A DNA stretch of 64,000 nucleotides from positions 62,001 to 126,000 of the forward strand of contig UBWZ01000011.1 in assembly GCA_900469345.1 (NCBI GenBank), given 5' to 3'. The translations under genes and the position numbers were made by a program. This document shows positions 58,927 to 64,000 of the stretch, in pieces; the stretch's first letter is position 1, and each line of letters begins with the position of its first letter. The notes under the pieces were generated by a model, which had not been told where the DNA came from, searched no databases, and saw nothing but the letters and a program-made list of their open reading frames with translations. The stretch comes from Hyphomicrobiales bacterium. GTDB taxonomy: Bacteria; Pseudomonadota; Alphaproteobacteria; Rhizobiales; Rhizobiaceae.

Positions 58927-59038
58927 TTCTTCTCTCTCCTTTAAGCGAACCGTCGAAACCCCCTAAAGGCATTCCGCTGACGGTTCCTCGAATGGGATGG
59001 TCTGTGATTGTCGCAGCATCGGCTGCGACCATGCGGCG

Positions 59039-59068
59039 TATATAAGGACGGGTTTTTGCCTCTGCAAG
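59039..59068 (-). promoter_or_regulatory. dnaK heat-shock (RpoH-type) promoter
   Basis: On the minus strand CTTG (59068-59065) is followed after 18 bases by CTTATATA (59046-59039), close to the alphaproteobacterial sigma-32 pattern. The leader then starts with a perfect 8-bp hairpin with tetraloop (59010-59017 with 59022-59029). Confidence 0.65.
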
Positions 59069-59130
59069 GCAACAAATTCGATGCGATGGCGCAAAAATCC
59101 AACTCCCTCCGGTTCCTTCGGGAGCGGATC

Positions 59131-61608
59131 CTACTGCCCCGTCAGGATGTCCAGAAGCGTGGTGCGGCGCCCGTTGCCGGCCGGATTGGCGTGACCGACC
59201 TCGCCGGGCGGAACCGGGCTGCCGCCGACCGTGCCGGGGGGCACCGGCGCCGGCGAATCGTAGGGGCCGCGATAGTCCCGGTAGTCGCGCACGGGAACGT
59301 CGCCCGGCGGCACCATCTCGCCGTAGCCCCGGCGCATGGGCGGCGGCGCCTGCTCGCCATATTGCGGATCCGCCGGGTAGGGGCGGCGTGTCGCGGCCCT
59401 GCCAGGATCGGCGTAGGTCGGATCGCTCGCGGGCGAGTGCGGAGCAGGCGGATAGTCCGGCGGCAGCTCCTCTTCCTTCTGTCGGCCGACACCCGGTATG
59501 ATGCCCGAAATGATGTCGCCGATCGAGGTCGAGGGATTGTCTTCCTGCGGCGGCACGGCAGCGGGCGGCAGCTCTAGGCCACGGCTGGTGCCGAACAGGG
59601 GTGTCGGGCTGTAGCCCTTGAGGGCCGCGGTCATGTATTCCTTCCAGGCCTTGGCCGGAAGCCCGCCGCCCGTCACCTTCTTCATGAACGCGCCGTCGTC
59701 GTTGCCGAACCAGACGCCGGTGGTCATGATGCTGGTATAGCCGACGAACAGGGCGTCGCGGAACGACTGGGTCGTGCCCGACTTGCCGGCCGCTTGCCAG
59801 CCGTCGAGCCGCGCGGCGCGCCCGGTGCCTTCGTTGATGACCCGGTTCATCATGCTGTTCATGGTCGCGGCAATCGGTTCGCTCAGTACCCGCGGGGGAT
59901 TGGCGTAGTCCGCTTCGTAGAGGACCTTTCCGTCGGGGTCGGTGATCCGCTTGACGATATGCGGGCTCGCCTTGTAGCCGCCGTTCATGAAGGCGGCGTA
60001 GGAGGAGGTGAGCTCGACCAGCGAGACTTCCGACGTGCCGAGCGCGATCGACGCATTCGACTGGATATCGGAATCCACCCCGAGGCGATGCGCCAGGCTG
60101 ACGACCTTGTCCGGCCCGACCTGCATGACCAGCTGCGCCGCAATCGTGTTCAGCGACTGCGAAAAGGCGGAAGCCAGCGTAACTGGCCCGCGGAACTTCT
60201 GGTCGTAATTCTCGGGCGCCCAGTTGCCGATCTTTACCGGTGCGTCGTTGAGCACGGTGTCCGGCCGGTCGCCTGCTTCCAGCGCGGCCGCGTAGACGAA
60301 CGGCTTGAAGGCGGATCCCGGCTGCCGCTTGGCCTTTGCGGCGCGGTTGAACTGGCTTGTTGCATAGTCGCGTCCGCCGACCACGGCGCGGATCGCGCCG
60401 GTCGCATCGACCGACACCAGCGCGGCCTGGGACGCGTTCAGCTTGACGCCTTCCTTCTTGAGGATGTCGTTCAAGGCCTTGTCGGCTGCCGCTTCCAGTC
60501 GTGAATCGATGGTGGTCTCGACCATCACGTCCGTCTTCGGTTCGCCGATCAGCCCCTTGACCTCGTCGACCACCATGTCGGCCGCATATTGCTGGGCGCC
60601 GTTCCAGTGGCTCTTCGCCTTGGCCGGAGGCTGCGACATGGCGGTCGTGAGATCGCTGTCGGTGATATAGCCTTCCTCGCGCATGGTTCCGAGCACCACC
60701 TGGGCGCGCGCCTCGGCAGCCTTCGGATCGCGCGCCGGTGACAGCCTCGACGGCGCTTTCAGCAGGCCCGCAATCGTCGCGGCCTCGCCGAGATTGACGT
60801 CGCGGGCAGACTTGTTGAAGTAGCGCCGCGACGCCGCCTCCACGCCATAGGCACCCGAGCCGAAGAACACCCGGTTGAGGTACATGGCAAGGATCTGGTC
60901 CTTGGTGAACTTGTGTTCCAGCCAGAAGGACAGGAGCACTTCCTGGATCTTGCGCTCGAAGGTCCGCTCCGGCGACAGGAACAGGTTCTTCGCCAGCTGC
61001 TGGGTAATGGTGGAGCCTCCCTGGATCGGCTGGCCGGTGAGGTTGTTGACGAAGGCGCGGGCAAGCCCGAGCGGGTCTACCCCGAAATGGGAGTAGAAGC
61101 GCCGGTCTTCGATCGAGATGACTGCTTGGGGCAGATACGGCGACATGTCTTCGAGCGCCAGCGCTTCGCCGCCCGTGGTTCCCCGGTTGGCGAGCACCGA
61201 GCCGTCGATCGCGGTGATTTTCATGTTCGGTGGGCGGTCGGGGATGGCCCAGGTGCTGGCCGCCGGCATCCGCGCGCCGTAATAAAGAACAAGGCCGCCG
61301 ACGCCGATCGCGCCCCAGATGCCGAGAACGATGCACCAGTAGAAAAGCCTGCGGATCCCGCCGAAGAAGCCGCCGCCTGTGCTGCTCGGGCGCTTCCGGG
61401 TTCGGCTGCGCGACGCGGTCTTGCGCACGGGCTCGTCATCCTCGTCATCGGGTTCCGGTTCGCGCCGACTGGGCTTGGCCGCCGCCTTGGTCGACTGACG
61501 GCCGTTGCCGATGATCCGCTCGTCCGCGTCGAGGCGAAAATCGTTGCTCTCTCGCGACCCGCCGAATGACGGTTCGACACGTTTGTTCGATTTTCCCTTG
61601 GCAGCCAT
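59131..61608 (-). CDS. Penicillin-binding protein 1A (bifunctional peptidoglycan synthase)
   Basis: An 825-residue class A PBP. The cytoplasmic N-terminus is Lys/Arg/Glu-rich (1-85), with one membrane helix at about 87-110. The GT51 transglycosylase has catalytic Glu in ISIEDRRFYSHFGVD and GGSTITQQLAKNLF. The transpeptidase has active Ser in GSAFKP (SxxK), SxN as SQSLN and KSGTTQ as the KTG box. The last ~110 residues are a disordered Pro-rich tail. ATG 61608 begins the family N-terminus. Upstream amiC, usual in rhizobia, is not present here. Confidence 0.96.
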   Translation of the reverse strand: MAAKGKSNKRVEPSFGGSRESNDFRLDADERIIGNGRQSTKAAAKPSRREPEPDDEDDEPVRKTASRSRTRKRPSSTGGGFFGGIRRLFYWCIVLGIWGAIGVGGLVLYYGARMPAASTWAIPDRPPNMKITAIDGSVLANRGTTGGEALALEDMSPYLPQAVISIEDRRFYSHFGVDPLGLARAFVNNLTGQPIQGGSTITQQLAKNLFLSPERTFERKIQEVLLSFWLEHKFTKDQILAMYLNRVFFGSGAYGVEAASRRYFNKSARDVNLGEAATIAGLLKAPSRLSPARDPKAAEARAQVVLGTMREEGYITDSDLTTAMSQPPAKAKSHWNGAQQYAADMVVDEVKGLIGEPKTDVMVETTIDSRLEAAADKALNDILKKEGVKLNASQAALVSVDATGAIRAVVGGRDYATSQFNRAAKAKRQPGSAFKPFVYAAALEAGDRPDTVLNDAPVKIGNWAPENYDQKFRGPVTLASAFSQSLNTIAAQLVMQVGPDKVVSLAHRLGVDSDIQSNASIALGTSEVSLVELTSSYAAFMNGGYKASPHIVKRITDPDGKVLYEADYANPPRVLSEPIAATMNSMMNRVINEGTGRAARLDGWQAAGKSGTTQSFRDALFVGYTSIMTTGVWFGNDDGAFMKKVTGGGLPAKAWKEYMTAALKGYSPTPLFGTSRGLELPPAAVPPQEDNPSTSIGDIISGIIPGVGRQKEEELPPDYPPAPHSPASDPTYADPGRAATRRPYPADPQYGEQAPPPMRRGYGEMVPPGDVPVRDYRDYRGPYDSPAPVPPGTVGGSPVPPGEVGHANPAGNGRRTTLLDILTGQ

Positions 61609-61828
61609 GATGAGCCGGCGTACCCCCGTCGCTCGCCTGAAACAGAACAGGTCTTGTTTGATTTCGTCGCCCACGCCTCGACTGAACTTTAAATGCGGCG
61701 ATTTAAGGAGGTGTAAACCCTGAGACGGAGCGTGAAGTCCGCTATGGCGCGGAAAAACGGCTGTACATCGGGGAAAAAAGGCGCAGGATGACGGTGCAGA
61801 ATTCCACCTTGGAGGAGGAGGGAAGGAC

Positions 61829-62011
61829 ATGCAGAAGATTGTGGAGGCAGTCATCCGAAAAGGCGACCAGCGGATCGCCGTGGGCTTGGTCAGCGTCAAA
61901 CAGGCCCTCGATATGCCGCAGCGCGGGATCTACGAGTTCAGCCATCCGGAGCACGAGGCGGGGAAGACCGATGTCTTTCTCACCGGCGAAGCGCTTTCCA
62001 AGCTGATGTAG
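61829..62011 (+). CDS. Small conserved-type hypothetical protein
   Basis: A 60-residue protein. GGAGGAGGAGGGAAGG precedes ATG 61829, a very strong ribosome site, and codon use looks genuine. It is basic at the start (VEAVIRKGDQRIAV) and contains FSHPEHEAG, with no membrane segment or known motif. It is divergent from the PBP1A gene. A degenerate GGAAA-N16-GGTG sits where the stress promoters of its neighbours lie (61772-61796). Function is unknown. Confidence 0.7.
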   Translation: MQKIVEAVIRKGDQRIAVGLVSVKQALDMPQRGIYEFSHPEHEAGKTDVFLTGEALSKLM

Positions 62012-62039
62012 AAGCCGAGTCATGCTTGCTGTCACCGGT

Positions 62040-62064
62040 GGAACCCAGCGTTCCACGAGGGGTT
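62040..62064 (+). promoter_or_regulatory. EcfG/RpoE2-type promoter GGAAC-N16-GGTT
   Basis: The -35 GGAAC is at 62040-62044 and the -10 GGTT at 62061-62064, giving GGAAC-N18-TT, the alphaproteobacterial general stress pattern. It ends 30 bases before ATG 62094. Confidence 0.7.
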
Positions 62065-62093
62065 GTCTCCTTTTGCGTGAAAAGGAGTGACTG

Positions 62094-62330
62094 ATGACCA
62101 GCAAGACTCTTTCTGCCGGATTTACCGGTGACGTTGCGGATCCAGGCACGGTGTCTGCCCGCGCCCGTGCGGCTGTCGATCGCGCGAAGGATGAGGCGAC
62201 GCTTGTCGCCACGCATGCAGGCGACCACCCGGCGGCCACGGGATCGGTCGTCGCCGTCGTTGCATTGGCGGCCTTTGCGCTCGGCTATCTGCTGGGAACG
62301 TCATCCCCGGGCACGCGTCGGCTGTTGTAG
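62094..62330 (+). CDS. Small single-helix membrane protein (YqjD/ElaB-like)
   Basis: A 78-residue protein. An amphipathic N-terminal half (ARARAAVDRAKDEATLVATH) is followed by one membrane helix at about 48-68. The block HPAATGSVVAVVALAAFALG is clearly related to that of the 63232 gene. AAAGGAG lies upstream of ATG 62094. Proteins of this type bind ribosomes at the membrane in E. coli (YqjD); here the role is inferred as a stress function because of the promoter. Confidence 0.75.
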   Translation: MTSKTLSAGFTGDVADPGTVSARARAAVDRAKDEATLVATHAGDHPAATGSVVAVVALAAFALGYLLGTSSPGTRRLL

Positions 62331-62415
62331 GCCGATCTTTAGAATTCCCGGAAAACCCGAGGGTCTTCGCAACCTCTTTGCCTTCGGGCGCCTTGTTTCC
62401 GGAGCATGCGCGCCG

Positions 62416-62440
62416 GGAACCTTCCCAATGCTGTTCCGTT
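62416..62440 (+). promoter_or_regulatory. EcfG/RpoE2-type promoter GGAAC-N16-CGTT
   Basis: The -35 GGAAC is at 62416-62420 and the -10 CGTT at 62437-62440, an exact consensus match, ending 32 bases before ATG 62472. Confidence 0.8.
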
Positions 62441-62471
62441 GGGCCTTGCAGAAACAAGCAAGGAGACTGTC

Positions 62472-62669
62472 ATGCCCAATCGTGACCCGCTTCCCACGCC
62501 GGATGTCGATACTCCACGCGGCCCGGTGCCGACCTCCGGAATTCCGGACCGGACCCAGGAAAAGCCGCCGCTGACGCCCGCGCAGGACGGAAGCGACAAC
62601 AAGAACCCGCAGGACCCGACGCTCGAACCGGCTCTCCTGCCGGTGGGCGACCCAGCCGGTATGGCATGA
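62472..62669 (+). CDS. Small Pro-rich hypothetical protein
   Basis: A 65-residue, Pro/Asp-rich, probably disordered protein (PLPTPDVDTPRGPVPTSG) with no hydrophobic segment. ATG 62472 follows AGGAGAC. An exact EcfG-type promoter precedes it and an inverted repeat follows. Composition alone suggests a hydration or stress-related soluble peptide; no family is recognised. Confidence 0.7.
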   Translation: MPNRDPLPTPDVDTPRGPVPTSGIPDRTQEKPPLTPAQDGSDNKNPQDPTLEPALLPVGDPAGMA

Positions 62670-62676
62670 TCTGAAC

Positions 62677-62709
62677 ATGGCGGCCACGATATGAAGTCGT
62701 GGCCGCCAT
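62677..62709 (+). terminator. Perfect 13-bp stem-loop after the Pro-rich gene
   Basis: Stem 62677-62689 pairs with 62697-62709 around a 7-base loop, 8 bases after the stop codon. The following bases (TCCCTTGCG) are not a T tract, so the structure may protect mRNA as much as terminate. Confidence 0.55.
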
Positions 62710-62951
62710 TCCCTTGCGCGCCATTAGGTGTATGTCCTTACGCGCCAGCCCCTAGATTGCACCCCCACTATTTTGTGGTTGCTATTGCATTAGGCGCGGC
62801 TCAAAATAATGCAGATTAGACGGCTGCTTTTTATCTACTTGGAAAATTTGGAAGATCGCCTCGAGAAGGGGCGTTGGCAGTACCGCCGGCAGGCGGTCCC
62901 CGGGGAGGGGATGAGTTGTCTACGATCCAGACATGTGTTTGGGAGGGTGTT
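62710..62951. other. Intergenic region, AT-rich in part
   Basis: It holds no convincing gene. A frame opening at 62809 runs into the next gene in another frame and has no ribosome site. Bases 62755-62840 are AT-rich and could contain a promoter for the 62952 gene; no GGAAC box is seen. Confidence 0.4.
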
Positions 62952-63164
62952 ATGCCGACACAGATGGTGCGTCATCCGGTCAACCCGGATCAGCTAAATC
63001 TTCTTCAGAAGGTTTTCGACGATGCTTGCGCCGAGCATCAGATCGAGAAGGACAGTCCCGATGCCGAGGCGCTCGCGCTGATCCTTGTGAATTCCATGCA
63101 GAAGGGTTCGAGCGAACCCGAGCAGCTGACGGCTATTGCAGAGGCGCTTGCGAAAAACCGCTGA
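62952..63164 (+). CDS. Small hypothetical protein
   Basis: A 70-residue helical, acidic protein (NLLQKVFDDACAEHQIEKDSPDAEALALILVN) without membrane segment. ATG 62952 follows GGGAGGG. The pattern of a helix, an acidic loop and a second helix with EQLTAIAEALAKN resembles small rhizobial proteins annotated only as hypothetical. It lacks the stress promoter of its neighbours. Confidence 0.7.
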   Translation: MPTQMVRHPVNPDQLNLLQKVFDDACAEHQIEKDSPDAEALALILVNSMQKGSSEPEQLTAIAEALAKNR

Positions 63165-63174
63165 CGGGTGAGCT

Positions 63175-63199
63175 GGAACCTATTGCCACTTCATCAGTT
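63175..63199 (+). promoter_or_regulatory. EcfG/RpoE2-type promoter GGAAC-N16-AGTT
   Basis: The -35 GGAAC is at 63175-63179 and the -10 AGTT at 63196-63199, ending 33 bases before ATG 63232. Confidence 0.75.
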
Positions 63200-63231
63200 G
63201 ACCGACCTCTCGATCAACTGTGGAGGCCAAC

Positions 63232-63588
63232 ATGGCAGACCCCGTCAAGAGCCTGAAAACTGCATCCTTCGACCATGAGCCTTCGAGCGGCGATTACGGC
63301 CAGGAAATCGGCCGGTTGCGCAGCGAGATTGCCAGCCTTCGCGAAACGATCGCCGAACGCGGCAGCGAAGCGTATGATAAGGTTGCCAAGCAGGCGAGCT
63401 CTGCAGCCGATTATGTCTCGAGCGAAGCAAGCTCGGTTGCCGACACCATCCGCGAACATCCTGCCGCAACGACCACGGTCTTTACCCTGATCGGCGCTCT
63501 CGGCTTTGCTCTCGGCTATGTCGTCGCGACCGCCGCTGCCGAAAGCAAGCAGGCCTGGTACCAGCGCTACCTGTCCGACCGATTCTAG
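63232..63588 (+). CDS. YqjD/ElaB (DUF883-like) membrane-anchored protein
   Basis: A 118-residue protein. A coiled-coil region at 25-75 (EIGRLRSEIASLRETIAERG) is followed by one membrane helix at about 82-104, beginning HPAATTTVFTLIGALGFALG. This C-terminal block is paralogous to the 62094 gene. GGAGG precedes ATG 63232. The layout matches YqjD/ElaB, stress-induced ribosome tethers of enterobacteria, in a family DUF883 sense. The 3' end overlaps the YbaK-family gene by 4 bases. Confidence 0.8.
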   Translation: MADPVKSLKTASFDHEPSSGDYGQEIGRLRSEIASLRETIAERGSEAYDKVAKQASSAADYVSSEASSVADTIREHPAATTTVFTLIGALGFALGYVVATAAAESKQAWYQRYLSDRF

Positions 63589-64000
63589 GTCGACATCTCA
63601 CCGTCTGAAGATGGATCCTGGCCGACGTCGACCCATTCGGCGCCGGTCATCTCTGCCATGCGGTCTGGGCTGATGCGCAAAGCGGCGTTGATCGCGCCGG
63701 CAGCCGGGACGACCTCGTCGAACCGGCGAAGCGACAGGTCGCAGTAGACCTTCATGTTCGTCGCCAGCCCGAATGGACACACGCCTCCCACCGGATGGCC
63801 TGTCAGGGCGACCACGTCCTCCCCGCCAAGCATTCGCGGTTTCGACCCGAACACCTGCCTGAATTTCTTGTTGTCCAGGCGAGTGGTGCCGGACATCACG
63901 ACCACGATGACTTCGTCGCCGATCCGGGCGCACAGGGTTTTGGCGATCTGCGCCGGATCCACGCCATGCGCCTCGGCTGCCAGCGCTACGGTCGCCGAGC
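63585..64000 (-). CDS. YbaK/EbsC family aminoacyl-tRNA deacylase, 5' end cut by window
   Basis: The reading frame is open to the window edge, so about 137 C-terminal residues are seen. Family features are AQIAKTLCARIGDEVIVVV, LDNKKFRQVFG and the conserved GHPVGGVCPFGL. Members hydrolyse misacylated tRNA (Pro or Cys systems) or free D-amino acid esters. The start is missing; GTG 63962 is internal, not the start. Confidence 0.85.
   Translation of the reverse strand, partial: SATVALAAEAHGVDPAQIAKTLCARIGDEVIVVVMSGTTRLDNKKFRQVFGSKPRMLGGEDVVALTGHPVGGVCPFGLATNMKVYCDLSLRRFDEVVPAAGAINAALRISPDRMAEMTGAEWVDVGQDPSSDGEMST

Noticed and set aside
62809..62997. A 62-codon frame before the small gene at 62952
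   Set aside because: It has no ribosome site, becomes Arg/Cys-rich, and its end overlaps the supported gene in another frame.

Overview
The window is chromosomal DNA of a Rhizobiales alphaproteobacterium, most likely of the Rhizobiaceae (Rhizobium/Agrobacterium group). The EPSP synthase is close to the Agrobacterium sp. CP4 type. Other pointers are the FYDLN acid-domain protein, the rimP-nusA-ylxR-infB operon, the dnaX-ybaB-recR group next to the 4.5S RNA, the pheA-kdsB/cycM neighbourhood and moeB-recF. High GC and dense overlapping operons also fit. The many DNA-replication and translation genes suggest an origin-proximal chromosome arm (inference). I see no phage, insertion sequence, CRISPR array or rRNA.

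Layout. 1-14.8 kb is accessory catabolism. A zinc alcohol dehydrogenase is followed by a leftward operon (sugar ABC transporter plus two Gfo/Idh/MocA oxidoreductases) and a TetR regulator. A rightward operon then encodes an oxidoreductase, a DUF993 aldolase-like protein, an enolase-superfamily dehydratase-like protein, a TIM-barrel isomerase and another oxidoreductase. Two copies of one palindrome, TAACYA-N2-TGGTTA, lie in front of the two operons and are the likely TetR operators. 14.8-19.6 kb is core: tRNA-Ala(GGC), a FYDLN protein, aroA-cmk and rpsA. 19.6-26.5 kb holds a low-complexity protein, RNase D, a strong small-RNA candidate with three CCUCCUCCC-loop hairpins, an Ldh-family dehydrogenase and tonB-exbD-exbB. 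26.5-39.3 kb holds the infB-nusA-rimP operon (with a terminator-like hairpin in its leader), an MFS exporter, a lytic transglycosylase, recR, ybaB, dnaX and ffs. 39.3-51.2 kb holds small enzymes, pheA, kdsB, cytochrome c, a transporter, adenosine kinase, a hydroxyacid dehydrogenase, moeB and recF. 51.2-59 kb holds a globin-coupled chemoreceptor, a cupin, slyX, LtrA and LysE proteins, dnaJ and dnaK. 59-64 kb holds PBP1A and a run of very small genes, three of them behind identically spaced EcfG/RpoE2-type promoters, ending in a truncated YbaK-family gene.

How it works together. The catabolic block looks like a complete import, oxidation, isomerisation, dehydration and aldol-cleavage route for an unusual sugar, polyol or sugar acid, released from repression by its substrate. 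The substrate cannot be read from sequence. The small-RNA candidate and the EcfG-type island point to general stress control layered on otherwise ordinary housekeeping DNA.
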